A stretch of DNA of 12,003 bases from Clostridia bacterium (GTDB lineage: Bacteria; Bacillota_E; RBS10-35; JAJYVN01), in contig DAHWHT010000240.1 in the NCBI GenBank assembly GCA_027335515.1, positions 1 through 12,003 of the forward strand, written 5' to 3'. The translations under genes and the position numbers were made by a program. Shown piece by piece: positions 1-8,395 of this stretch (position 1 is its first letter; each line of letters starts with the position of its first letter). The notes beneath the pieces are model-generated. The model searched no databases. It was not told the origin of the DNA and saw only the letters and a program-made list of their open reading frames with translations.

Positions 1-2
1 CC

Positions 3-809
3 CTGGCGCCGATGCAGTTGTGGACGGCGGACGTGTATGAGGGGGCGCCGACCCCCGTCACCGCCTTCATGGCGGTGGGGACCAAGGCGGCCGCCTTCGT
101 CGCGCTGGCCCGGGTTGCCGCGGGCGCCCTGGGCCTTTCGGGTCCTTTCGCCGGCGCGGTTCTGGTGAGCGCCGTGGCTTCCATGTTTGTCGGCTATCTG
201 CTGGCGGTGCGCCAGCCGGGCCTGAAGCGCCTCCTCGCCTTTTCGGGTATCGCCAACGCCGGCACGCTGGTGCTGGTTCTGCTGGTGCCGGCGCTCTGGG
301 TCAGCGGCAAGGCGGCCTCCTGCACCTGCGCCCTGGTGGCGGGTCTGCACGCTCCGCCGACGTGGCAGCCGGTGGCCCTGCTGTATCTGATCGCGTACGC
401 CGTGGCCTCGCTGGGTGTGTTCGCGGTCGTCGCGGCGGTCAGCGACGGCCGGCAGGGAGACGGCATGGCCGCGCTGGCGGGGCTGGGGCGGCGCCATCCG
501 TGGCTCGCGGCCGCCTTCGTGCTGTGTCTGCTGTCCCTGGCCGGCGTACCGCCCACGGGAGGGTTCCTGGCCAAGCTGCTGCTGCTGCAGTTGCTGGCGG
601 GGGGTGGGCGCCCCCTGGCGGCGGTGTTGGTGGTGTTGGCGACGCTGGTGGCATTGGTGCCGTACTTCAAGTTGGTGGTGGCCGCCCTGCGGCCCGACGA
701 CGGTGAGCCGTCGGCACCGCTGCCGGTGGGTGTGGCGGTGGTCGCCGGAGTGGCCGCCGTGGCAAGCGTCGCCATCGGCATCTTGCCCGGTGCATTCCTC
801 CATGGCTAG
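3..809 (+). CDS. nuoN: NADH-quinone oxidoreductase subunit N (NuoN-like), 3' part
   Basis: This is the C-terminal part of an antiporter-like membrane subunit of respiratory complex I, which couples quinone reduction to proton pumping across the cytoplasmic membrane. The frame is open to the window's left edge, so the N-terminal half is missing. The first residues contain the family signature DVYEGAPTPVTAF, followed by about seven hydrophobic segments, the RLLAFSGIANAG region and the conserved PPTGGFLAK motif near residue 180. Compared with the usual NuoN there is a longer loop of about 18 residues (around KAASCTCALVAGLHAPP) before the YLIAYAVASLGVFAVV helix. MrpD/NuoL/NuoM relatives share parts of these motifs, but DVYEGAPTP favours NuoN. 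It is probably the last gene of a nuo operon. The next gene starts about 95 nt downstream, and a candidate promoter for it overlaps this stop codon. Confidence 0.87.
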   Translation: MAPMQLWTADVYEGAPTPVTAFMAVGTKAAAFVALARVAAGALGLSGPFAGAVLVSAVASMFVGYLLAVRQPGLKRLLAFSGIANAGTLVLVLLVPALWVSGKAASCTCALVAGLHAPPTWQPVALLYLIAYAVASLGVFAVVAAVSDGRQGDGMAALAGLGRRHPWLAAAFVLCLLSLAGVPPTGGFLAKLLLLQLLAGGGRPLAAVLVVLATLVALVPYFKLVVAALRPDDGEPSAPLPVGVAVVAGVAAVASVAIGILPGAFLHG

Positions 810-812
810 AAT
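783..812 (+). promoter_or_regulatory. candidate sigma-A promoter for tig-clpP-clpX
   Basis: TTGCCC (783-788), an 18-nt spacer and TAGAAT (807-812) form a plausible promoter. The -10 matches the consensus TATAAT at five of six positions and includes the nuoN stop codon. Transcription would start near 819 and give a leader of roughly 85-100 nt. This is inferred from consensus only. Read-through from the nuo operon is also possible. Confidence 0.35.
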
Positions 813-832
813 GGTGAGAATCGGGCGGCGGC

Positions 833-875
833 CGCGGTGCGACCGCGCTGGGTGGGGGCGGCAGTTGCCGCCCCC
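833..875 (+). promoter_or_regulatory. structured tig leader: two adjacent hairpins
   Basis: Two perfect inverted repeats lie between nuoN and tig. The first is CGCGGT (833-838), GCG, ACCGCG (842-847). The second is GGGGGCGGC (854-862), AGTT, GCCGCCCCC (867-875), a nine-pair GC stem with a tetraloop. No T-run follows, so this is not a classical terminator. It may be a leader structure for tig or a nuo-operon processing or termination hairpin. The second stem shares its core with the hairpin ahead of lonB. Confidence 0.45.
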
Positions 876-904
876 CCGCTGCTTCGCTTGGGGGCGACGA
901 GGGT

Positions 905-2275
905 TTGAAGGCAACGATGGAGCAAGAGACGGGGAGCAGGGTCAGCCTGCAGATTGAAGTGACCCCGGACGAGATGCAGCCGGATATTGACGCGGCCTTG
1001 AATCGTTTGGCCCGGAAGGTGCGCGTCCCAGGGTTCCGTCCGGGACGGGCTCCCGCATCCTTGGTGGAGCGGATGATCGGCCGCGAGCGCGTGCTGCAGG
1101 AGGCGCTGGATCCTCTGGTGCAACGCTACTACCGGGCGGCGGTCGAGCAGGAGGCCGTGGCGACCATCGGCCAGGCGCAGATCGACGTGCGCCGCTTTGG
1201 CGATGGCGAGCCGCTGGAGTTTGTCGCCACGGTGGCCGTCCAGCCTGAGGTGCGCCTGCCCGAGTGGGAGCCCCTCAAGCCGGAACTCCATGTCGCGGAG
1301 GTGTCCGAGGCCGACGTGGACCAGTCCCTGGAACAGCTCCGTCGGCGCCACGCACCCTGGGTTCCCTGTGTCGAGCCGGCCCAGGGGGGCGACTTGGTGG
1401 TGCTCCATGTTCAGGGCACACTGGAGGGCGGGCTTCCGATCCACGAGCCGCAGCAGCAGGCCGTTCTCGGTACGGGCGGACTGCGGTCCGAGATCGACGC
1501 GGCGATTGTAGGCCTGACGCCCGGCGCGAGCGCGAAGGTGGAGTTCGTCGTGCCGGCCAATGATCCCTCGCCGCAGTTGGCCGGTAAGACCGCACGCGTC
1601 ACGGCCACGCTGGTGGATCTGAAGCGGCCGGAGCTGGCGGAGTTGGACGACGCCTTCGCGCGCGACGTCAGCGATCACGGGACCCTGGAGGAGTTGCGGG
1701 CCGAGTTGCGCAATAGACTGGAAGGCGCGGCGGCGATGCGCGCCGGCGAGGCCGGGGCGGATCAGTGGCTGATGGCCATCGCCCAGAGCACCGAGGTCGA
1801 CGTTCCCGCGGTTCTGGTGGACGAGCAGGTGGAAGTGGTGCTGGAGAACCTACGCCGGGACACGGGCATGGCGCCGGCCCAGTGGCAGGCGGTGGTGGCG
1901 GAGCGGGAAGCCGACGGCAACGGCGGATTGCGCGCCCAGGTGCGCGCGTCGGCGGCCGAGATGGCCAAGCGGCAGCTGGTGTTGCAGGCGATCGCCCGGG
2001 AAGCGGCGTGCGAGCCGAAGCCGGAGGAAGTGGATGCGGAGATCGATCGGGTGGCCGCCCAGTCCGCGCGCGATGCCGCCCGGACGCGCGAGTGGCTGAG
2101 CCGGCCGGAGGCGCGGCGGAGTGTGCAGAATCAGTTGGCTCAAAGCAGGGGCTATCGCCACCTGAGGGATAGTTTGGCGCCCAACGCGGGTGCGCCCGCG
2201 GCGACGGGGGACGCGGACGCAGGTGCGGCGGCGGTGGCGGATCCGGCGGACGCGGGGGAGGATGGGGCGCGATGA
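905..2275 (+). CDS. tig: trigger factor (ribosome-associated chaperone)
   Basis: Trigger factor binds the ribosome exit tunnel and shelters nascent chains in the cytoplasm. The 456-residue product has the N-terminal ribosome-binding domain with signature GFRPGRAP at residues 43-50 (family form GFRxGxxP). A central FKBP-like domain spans about 157-245, and a helical C-terminal chaperone domain spans about 250-425. An Ala/Asp/Gly-rich, probably disordered tail follows. The FKBP part looks eroded: the usual 'GSGxFIPGFEExLxG' stretch reads [16 protein letters not shown], lacking the aromatic residues expected at the prolyl-isomerase site. The TTG start gives the family-like N-terminus [13 protein letters not shown], but GAGGG lies only 1 nt before it. 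An ATG at 917 has GAAGG (907-911) at a 5-nt spacing and is a real alternative. The stop TGA overlaps the clpP start (ATGA, 2272-2275), suggesting translational coupling. Confidence 0.95.
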   Translation: MKATMEQETGSRVSLQIEVTPDEMQPDIDAALNRLARKVRVPGFRPGRAPASLVERMIGRERVLQEALDPLVQRYYRAAVEQEAVATIGQAQIDVRRFGDGEPLEFVATVAVQPEVRLPEWEPLKPELHVAEVSEADVDQSLEQLRRRHAPWVPCVEPAQGGDLVVLHVQGTLEGGLPIHEPQQQAVLGTGGLRSEIDAAIVGLTPGASAKVEFVVPANDPSPQLAGKTARVTATLVDLKRPELAELDDAFARDVSDHGTLEELRAELRNRLEGAAAMRAGEAGADQWLMAIAQSTEVDVPAVLVDEQVEVVLENLRRDTGMAPAQWQAVVAEREADGNGGLRAQVRASAAEMAKRQLVLQAIAREAACEPKPEEVDAEIDRVAAQSARDAARTREWLSRPEARRSVQNQLAQSRGYRHLRDSLAPNAGAPAATGDADAGAAAVADPADAGEDGAR

Positions 2276-2934
2276 GCGTGCGGTGGGGCTACTCGCGGTT
2301 GCAGGAGGTCCGACGGAACATCCGCGCCTACGTGCCGATGGTGGTCGAGCAGTCCGCGCGCGGCGAGCGGGCGTATGACATCTATTCGCGCCTGCTCAAG
2401 GAGCGGATCATCTTCCTCGGCTCGCCGATCGACGACCAGGTCGCCAACCTGGTGATCGCCCAGTTGCTGTTCCTGGAAGCCGAGGATCCCGATCGCGACG
2501 TGCAGATCTACGTCAACAGCCCCGGGGGCAGCGTCGACGCCGGACTCGGCATTTACGATGTGATGCAGTACATCAAGCCGCCGGTCGCGACCACCTGCGT
2601 CGGCATGGCGGCGAGCATGGGCTCGGTGCTGCTGGCGGCGGGAGCGGCGGGCAAGCGCTATGCCCTGCCGCATTCGCGCATCATGATCCACCAACCGTGG
2701 GGTGGCGGCGGCCAGGGTCGGGCCACCGACGTCAAGATCTGGACGGACGAACTCCTCAAGGCCTATGATCGCGTCGCGGAGTTGTATGTCCACCACACCG
2801 GCCAGTCGCTGGAGAAGGTCAAGGCCGATCTGCGGCAGGACTACTTTATGTCCGCCGAGGAAGCCAAGGCATACGGTATCATTGACGAGATCATGCCTGC
2901 CCGTCCCGGGAAGGCTGAGGCCGGCGGCCGCTAG
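2272..2934 (+). CDS. clpP: ATP-dependent Clp protease proteolytic subunit ClpP
   Basis: ClpP is the barrel-shaped serine peptidase that degrades proteins unfolded by ClpX or other Clp ATPases. The 220-residue product contains the full Ser-His-Asp triad at expected spacings: Ser115 in GMAASMGS, His140 in RIMIHQP and Asp190 in RQDYFMS. The oligomer and substrate-groove motifs [15 protein letters not shown] and [14 protein letters not shown] are also present. A Shine-Dalgarno run GGGGGAGGA (2253-2261) sits 10 nt before this ATG, and the start overlaps the tig stop as ATGA. This start adds about 20 residues ([20 protein letters not shown]) before the usual ClpP beginning ([20 protein letters not shown]). 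That could be a cleaved propeptide, as in other ClpPs. A shorter product from GTG 2332 or ATG 2338 is less likely because neither has a visible ribosome binding site. Confidence 0.96.
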   Translation: MSVRWGYSRLQEVRRNIRAYVPMVVEQSARGERAYDIYSRLLKERIIFLGSPIDDQVANLVIAQLLFLEAEDPDRDVQIYVNSPGGSVDAGLGIYDVMQYIKPPVATTCVGMAASMGSVLLAAGAAGKRYALPHSRIMIHQPWGGGGQGRATDVKIWTDELLKAYDRVAELYVHHTGQSLEKVKADLRQDYFMSAEEAKAYGIIDEIMPARPGKAEAGGR

Positions 2935-2943
2935 GGTCCCCCC

Positions 2944-2952
2944 GGGGGAGGT
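2944..2952 (+). promoter_or_regulatory. Shine-Dalgarno site deciding the clpX GTG start
   Basis: GGGGGAGGT lies 9 nt upstream of GTG 2962. An ATG at 2957 is in another frame and meets a stop after 13 codons, so the GTG is the correct start. Confidence 0.7.
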
Positions 2953-2961
2953 CGAAATGCG

Positions 2962-4221
<1,260 letters not shown>

Positions 4222-4248
4222 ACGCGCGGGCATCGATCCGGCGGCTAC

Positions 4249-4286
4249 GGGGGTGGGCGTCCGGCGTGCGGACGCCCACCCTCTTT
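4249..4286 (+). terminator. rho-independent terminator after clpX
   Basis: GGGTGGGCGTCCG (4251-4263) and CGGACGCCCACCC (4269-4281) form a perfect 13-bp GC-rich stem around the loop GCGTG. The stem is extendable by a G-T wobble and one G-C pair, and is followed by TTT and mixed bases. The T-tract is short, but the stem is by far the strongest in this intergenic region. It separates tig-clpP-clpX from lonB. Confidence 0.75.
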
Positions 4287-4418
4287 GTGACCGCCCCCCA
4301 TCGCGTTGGGCGCGGCACCGCGCCCAGCCCAATCGCACCGCAGCGCAGCGCGCCCCCCGCCCGCCGCCACGGACTGCCGTGCGCGCCGGGTCCCACCGCG
4401 CGGCCCAGGACATGGCCG

Positions 4419-4471
4419 TTGGCCCGACCCCTCCAGAGGAATACTAGCGCTCGGCGGCGGGTTGCCGCCGA
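4419..4471 (+). promoter_or_regulatory. candidate lonB promoter and leader hairpin
   Basis: TTGGCC (4419-4424), a 17-nt spacer and TACTAG (4442-4447) could be a weak sigma-A-type promoter. Directly after it, TCGGCGGC (4451-4458), GGGTT and GCCGCCGA (4464-4471) form a perfect 8-bp hairpin that ends just before the lonB Shine-Dalgarno sequence (GGAGGG, 4475-4480). If the promoter call is right, the hairpin would sit at the very 5' end of the lonB mRNA. The hairpin is seen directly; the promoter is a guess from consensus. Confidence 0.35.
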
Positions 4472-4491
4472 CCCGGAGGGGGGCGGCGCAC

Positions 4492-6282
4492 GTGTCTCTC
4501 GGTGTGATCCTCACCGCGGTGCAGTTCGTGTTTGCCGTGGTGATCGGCCTGTATTTCTGGAATTTGCTCAAGACCCAGCAGGGAAGCCGCGTGGCGGTGC
4601 AGCGCGAATCGCGCAAGGAGATCGAGCGCCTGGCGCGGATGCGGGCCATCGCGCTCACCGAGCCGCTGGCGGAACGGACCCGCCCGCGCAGCTTCGACGA
4701 CATCGTGGGGCAGCGGGACGGCGTGCGCGCCCTGCGCGCGGCCTTGTGCGGCCCCAATCCGCAGCACGTTCTGTTGTATGGACCGCCGGGGGTCGGCAAG
4801 ACGGCGGCGGCACGGTTGGTCCTGGAAGAGGCCAAGCGCGGTGGCCAATCCCCGTTCCGGCGCGATGCGGTGTTTTTGGAGTTGGATGCCACCACCGCGC
4901 GGTTTGACGAGCGGGGCATCGCCGATCCGCTGATTGGCTCCGTGCACGACCCGATCTACCAGGGCGCGGGGCCGCTGGGGATCGCCGGCGTGCCGCAACC
5001 CAAGCCGGGGGCCGTGACCAAGGCGCACGGCGGCGTGCTCTTTATCGATGAGATCGGCGAACTGCACCCGGTGCAGATGAACAAGCTGCTGAAGGTGCTC
5101 GAGGACCGCAAGGTGTTTCTCGAATCCGCCTACTACAACTCGGAAGACCCCAACCTGCCGCGGCACATCAAAGACATCTTCGAGAACGGCCTGCCGGCGG
5201 ATTTTCGCATGGTGGGGGCGACCACCCGCTCCCCGGAGGAGATCCCGCCCGCCATCCGTTCCCGCTGTTTGGAGGTCTTCTTCCAGCCCCTGCAGCCGGA
5301 TGAAGTGGTGCAGATCGCGGGGGGGGCCGTGCGCCGGGTGGGCAAGGCCGCCGACGCGGGCGTGTTGGCGGTGGTGCGGCGCTATGCCCACAGCGGCCGG
5401 GAGGCGGTCAACATCGTCCAGCTGTCGGCCGGCGTGGCGCAGTCCGAGGGGCGGAGCCTGATTCGCGTCTGCGATGCGGAATGGGTGGTCACCAGCGGGC
5501 AGTATGCGCCGCGCCTCTTGCCCCGGATCCCGCCGCGCCCCGCCGTCGGTGTGGTCAACGCCCTGGGGGTGGCGGGACCGCAGATCGGTTTTCTGCTGGA
5601 AGTGGAGGCCTTTGCCGGCCACGCGGCGCGCCCCGGAGGGGGAAGTGTGCGCGTCACCGGGCTGGTGGACGAAGAGGAGATGGCCACCCGGGGGCGCACC
5701 CTGCGCCGCCAGGGCATGGCGCGCGCCTCTTTGGACAACGTCCTGACGGTGTTGCGCCGCCGGCTGGCGCCCGGGTGCGACCCTCTGGACTGGGACATCC
5801 ACGTGAACTTTCCCGGGGGAATCCCGGTGGACGGTCCGTCGGCCGGGGTCGCGATGGCGGTTGCGGTCTATTCGGCGCTGACCGGGTGCGCGGTGGATAA
5901 CACCGTCGCGATGACGGGGGAGATCTCTCTGCACGGTCAGGTGCGGCCGGTGGGCGGCACGTCCGCGAAGATCGAGGCGGCCCGCCAGGCCGGGGCGCGG
6001 CGGGTGTTGATCCCTGAGGAGAACTGGCAGCAGGGGTTTGGTGCGTTGGAGGACATCACGGTCATCCCCGTCACCTGCTTCGATCAGGTTCTGGGACAGG
6101 TATTGGCCGGTGAAGCCGGAGAGGCGATGGCGGTGCCGGAACCGCTGGTCGCGACCGCGCCGACCGCCGCAGTTGCCGCGGCACCGCGGGAAGTGGCGAC
6201 GGAGCCGGAACCAGAGGCGCGGCCCCTGCCTGGTCCCCAGGCGGTGACGGCCGCACCCCGCGGCGCGGGGGCGTCCTGCTGA
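4492..6282 (+). CDS. lonB: membrane-anchored ATP-dependent protease LonB
   Basis: LonB is the second Lon-type AAA+ Ser-Lys protease of Bacillota, tethered to the cytoplasmic membrane; in Bacillus it is linked to development and sigma-factor control. GTG 4492 was chosen because GGAGGGGGG (4475-4483) precedes it and it gives the family N-terminus, a single membrane helix at residues 3-23 ending in GLYFWNLLK. Longer in-frame upstream sequence is not protein-like. The 596-residue product has Walker A GPPGVGKT at 97-104, Walker B FIDE at 184-187, a long LonB-typical block (FDERGIADPLIGSVHDPIYQ), and a C-terminal protease domain. The catalytic dyad is Ser450 (DGPSAG) and Lys493, 43 residues apart as in other Lons. 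The last 50 or so residues form a Pro/Ala/Glu-rich, probably disordered tail absent from Bacillus LonB. lonB and lonA are normally adjacent; here about 3.1 kb separates them. Confidence 0.95.
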   Translation: MSLGVILTAVQFVFAVVIGLYFWNLLKTQQGSRVAVQRESRKEIERLARMRAIALTEPLAERTRPRSFDDIVGQRDGVRALRAALCGPNPQHVLLYGPPGVGKTAAARLVLEEAKRGGQSPFRRDAVFLELDATTARFDERGIADPLIGSVHDPIYQGAGPLGIAGVPQPKPGAVTKAHGGVLFIDEIGELHPVQMNKLLKVLEDRKVFLESAYYNSEDPNLPRHIKDIFENGLPADFRMVGATTRSPEEIPPAIRSRCLEVFFQPLQPDEVVQIAGGAVRRVGKAADAGVLAVVRRYAHSGREAVNIVQLSAGVAQSEGRSLIRVCDAEWVVTSGQYAPRLLPRIPPRPAVGVVNALGVAGPQIGFLLEVEAFAGHAARPGGGSVRVTGLVDEEEMATRGRTLRRQGMARASLDNVLTVLRRRLAPGCDPLDWDIHVNFPGGIPVDGPSAGVAMAVAVYSALTGCAVDNTVAMTGEISLHGQVRPVGGTSAKIEAARQAGARRVLIPEENWQQGFGALEDITVIPVTCFDQVLGQVLAGEAGEAMAVPEPLVATAPTAAVAAAPREVATEPEPEARPLPGPQAVTAAPRGAGASC

Positions 6283-6295
6283 GGCCCTGGGCCGA

Positions 6296-6349
6296 CCCCC
6301 CGCGCCGTGGCGTGACGGCTGTGGGGGGCACGGCCCGCCCGGCGCGGGC
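6296..6349 (+). terminator. GC-rich hairpins after lonB, possible terminator
   Basis: CCCCCC (6296-6301) pairs with GGGGGG (6323-6328), and inside it GCCGT (6304-6308) pairs with ACGGC (6315-6319), making one long two-part stem. A second stem follows: GCCCGC (6333-6338) with GCGGGC (6344-6349). There is no T-tract, so termination is uncertain. The position right after lonB and before the island fits a transcript end or an mRNA-stabilising structure. Confidence 0.4.
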
Positions 6350-6409
6350 GGCCCCTGAGCCGCCTTGCCGCATGCCCGTCGGCGGAGCGCGGCACGACCG
6401 GCCTGATAT

Positions 6410-6451
6410 CCATTCTAACTGGTTGACGTTTAGGATGTTCCATCCTAACAT
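6410..6451 (+). promoter_or_regulatory. promoter with palindromic operator for the AAA ATPase gene
   Basis: TTGACG (6423-6428), a 17-nt spacer and TAACAT (6446-6451) form the best-matching promoter in the window. The palindrome TTAGGATG (6430-6437), TTC, CATCCTAA (6441-6448) fills the spacer and enters the -10. A further copy of the half-site, CCATTCTAAC (6410-6419), lies just upstream of the -35; compare CCATCCTAAC at 6440-6449. This arrangement is typical of a repressor operator. The regulator may be the ATPase itself, which ends in a winged-helix-like region, but that is inference. The predicted transcription start (about 6458) is only about 4 nt before the ATG at 6462, so the mRNA looks leaderless. 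Confidence 0.6.
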
Positions 6452-6461
6452 GGTATCCGTT

Positions 6462-7654
6462 ATGAGTGAAATGCCGGGAGCCCGCAATCCCTACCGGCCC
6501 GGTGCGGCGGTGAGCCCTCGGTTTCTTGCGGGACGAGACGGTGAACAACGGCGTTTCCTGTCCGTGCTCGCCGCTTCGCCTGAGCTCCCTGCAAATGTGC
6601 GCATCACAGGGCTGCGCGGCGTCGGGAAAACGGTTCTGCTCAAGTGTCTCGAGGAGAAGGCCGAGGATTCGGGATGGATGTGCAGCCGTGTCCAAGTGGA
6701 ACCGCGACATAACACCGATGCCGGCCTGACCGACCTGGTGACCGATCTGAGCCGGGCCATGATACGCAGAGTGTCCACTGCGGCGCGGGTGCGACAGACC
6801 ATGGAAGGCGCTGCCGCTGCGACTTTAGGGCGCGTGCGCGTGGCATGGAAGGACATAGAGTTCTCGCTGGCCGCCGGTGGTGCGCGCGAACGTGATGTTG
6901 CAAAAGAACTATATAACACAGTCTCGACAGTGGTCCATAATGGATACCGAGGGTATATGCTTATGTTGGGGTATTGCGAGACGACAAGGACCGGAACGGT
7001 TCACACCCTCTCTCGCTGTTGATCGCCGCCGTAAACGCACTGCAAGAAAAGGAGTTGCCGATCGGCCTGACGGCATGTGGTCTGCCGACGCTCCGCTCTA
7101 ACCTGTTAAAGGCACGTACGTACACGGAGCGAATGTTTCGCGGTGAGGAGATTGGCCGCCTGGCGGAGGAGCGAGCCGCAGAGGCGCTCATTCGCCCCTT
7201 GGAAGGAACGGGCGTACGGGCGGATCGGGCCCTCGTCTCGCGAGTCGTACGGGAGGCGGAAGGCTACCCATATTTCATCCAGTTGTGGGGTGCGGCGATG
7301 TGGGACGCCGCACGAGACGCGAACATTTGTCAAATGTCAGAACCTCTGCTTGATTCCATAGAGGACGAGATTTACCGTCGGCTGGACATCGACTTCTATG
7401 ACGGTCGTGTCGAAGCCCTGACGCCGGCAGAGCAGGACCTCCTTATTGCTACGGCCAAATGCCCATATCCGCCATTGCGAACTGCCGATATTCATACGCG
7501 CGTTGGCAAGCGGGAAGGCAACATCAACGTTCTCATGGGGCGCCTTGCCGAACAGGGCGTGGTGTTCCGCGTTCAGAAAGGTCAATATGAGTATACTGCA
7601 CCAAAGTTTCATGAGTATCTGAGGCGAAGGATCGCGCGCATGCGAACACACTGA
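6462..7654 (+). pseudogene. AAA+ ATPase (ORC/archaeal-ATPase-like), frameshifted with Walker B lost
   Basis: The two reading-frame pieces belong to one protein. Piece one (6462 to about 6970) starts MSEMPGARNPYRPGAA and carries Walker A GLRGVGKT at residues 50-57, then runs to GYRGYMLML, the hydrophobic strand that should precede Walker B. Piece two (about 6971-7654) continues VLRDDKDRNGSHPLSLLIAAVNALQ. It includes CGLPTLRSNLLKARTYTERMF (a sensor-1/arginine-finger-like region), GYPYFIQLWGAAMWDAA, and a C-terminal winged-helix-like part (LTPAEQDLL...VGKREGNINVLMGRL...EYTAPKFHEYLRR). From memory of the family, the junction should read LDEAQVLRDD. The DEAQ codons are reduced to two bases, a net 10-nt loss that shifts the frame and removes the Walker B acids. 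No Shine-Dalgarno sequence precedes ATG 6462. The role of such free-standing ATPases is unknown to me. Codon use is less GC-biased than in the flanking genes, which suggests acquisition. Confidence 0.8.
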
Positions 7655-7793
7655 CCGGCCAGCCATAGCGATTTGGCGCGTGGGCTTTACAGGGTCGTCG
7701 GCCGGGCGCCGGATCCTTGTGGGGATCGACGCGCCGCAGATGCGGCGGATGCGACGCGCGGGTGGGGCGATGGGTGGCGGCTGGTTGCGTTTA

Positions 7794-7836
7794 TTGCGCT
7801 TAGTGCGGGGTTGCGATAGGATCTCCCTGGGGGGAG
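7794..7836 (+). promoter_or_regulatory. candidate promoter and small palindrome for the toxin-antitoxin operon
   Basis: TTGCGC (7794-7799), a 17-nt spacer and TAGGAT (7817-7822) form a moderate sigma-A-like promoter. Immediately downstream, CTCCC (7823-7827), TGGG and GGGAG (7832-7836) form a short inverted repeat over the expected transcription start. That is where an autoregulating antitoxin could bind. This is consensus-based inference. The rest of 7655-7927 holds only a short hairpin, CGCCGCA (7732-7738) with TGCGGCG (7741-7747), and no credible gene. Confidence 0.35.
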
Positions 7837-7927
7837 TCGGGCCGCCGCTGGGCTGCGGGCTCGGACGATCAGGACCGTGCTGGCGTGGCCAGGGGGCCGG
7901 AGGGGCTGCAGGAAGGGCGGGGGACTC

Positions 7928-8389
7928 TTGGGGACGACGCCGGTATCCGCAACGCCCGAAGACGTTTCCAAGTTGCGGAGATTGCTCCAGTTTGTCGAGG
8001 CGCATGAAAAGGCGCCAGCCTATTTGGTTGGCCCAGCCAGCCAACAAAGGATGGAATTGCCGGAACCCCTTTTCCAAGTTCTTGCCGCCGCTGCGCGGGA
8101 GTTGGCGGCAGGAATGTCTGTTGTGATCTTTCACTATGAAGCCGAGGTAACGACCCAACAGGCCGCGGAGCTCCTCCAGGTATCGCGCCCGTACCTGATC
8201 AGGCTGTTGGAAGAGGGAAGAATCTCTTACCGAAAGGTGGGAACCCACCGGCGCATTCGCATCGCGGATATATTAAAGTACAAAGAGGTCAGAGATGAGC
8301 GGCGCGGCACTGATCTGAGGGAGTTGATCAGGGTGTCGGAATCCATGGGTCTGTACGACGCCGAAACTCCTCCAGGTAAAGGCGATTAA
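7928..8389 (+). CDS. HTH (excisionase/MerR-like) antitoxin of a PIN-toxin module
   Basis: This 153-residue protein is the DNA-binding antitoxin normally encoded directly before a PIN-domain ribonuclease toxin; it neutralises the toxin and represses the shared promoter. The helix-turn-helix of the excisionase/HTH_17 type lies at about residues 73-120 (VTTQQAAELLQVSRPYLIRL, then EEGRISYRKVGTHRRIRIAD). It is followed by the family's KYKEVRDERR linker and a C-terminal SESMGLYD motif near the end. The N-terminal region (about 10-70) is the helical part usual for these longer antitoxins. TTG 7928 is preferred because AGGAAGGG (7910-7917) precedes it at a 10-nt spacing. A GTG at 7877 is in frame, but its extra residues are Gly/Arg-rich and unlike the family. 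The frame is intact. The PIN gene starts 6 nt after the stop. Its GC content is visibly lower than that of lonB or lonA. Confidence 0.85.
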   Translation: MGTTPVSATPEDVSKLRRLLQFVEAHEKAPAYLVGPASQQRMELPEPLFQVLAAAARELAAGMSVVIFHYEAEVTTQQAAELLQVSRPYLIRLLEEGRISYRKVGTHRRIRIADILKYKEVRDERRGTDLRELIRVSESMGLYDAETPPGKGD

Positions 8390-8395
8390 CGGTCC

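Noticed and set aside
783..904. CtsR or CIRCE (HrcA) operators upstream of tig, as often seen for clp genes in Bacillota
   Set aside because: I looked for GGTCAAA-type heptads and the GCACTC/GAGTGC inverted repeat and saw neither here nor upstream of lonB or lonA.
4306..4491. Upstream in-frame extension of lonB from 4306
   Set aside because: The extra residues are Arg/Pro-rich and unlike LonB. GTG 4492 has a strong Shine-Dalgarno sequence and gives the family's membrane-anchor start.
4444..5934. 496-codon open frame on the minus strand across lonB
   Set aside because: Shadow of lonB, which has a full set of AAA+ and protease motifs on the plus strand.
7680..8126. 148-codon plus-strand open frame overlapping the antitoxin gene
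   Set aside because: Gly/Arg/Trp-rich translation in the wrong frame relative to the well-recognised HTH antitoxin.
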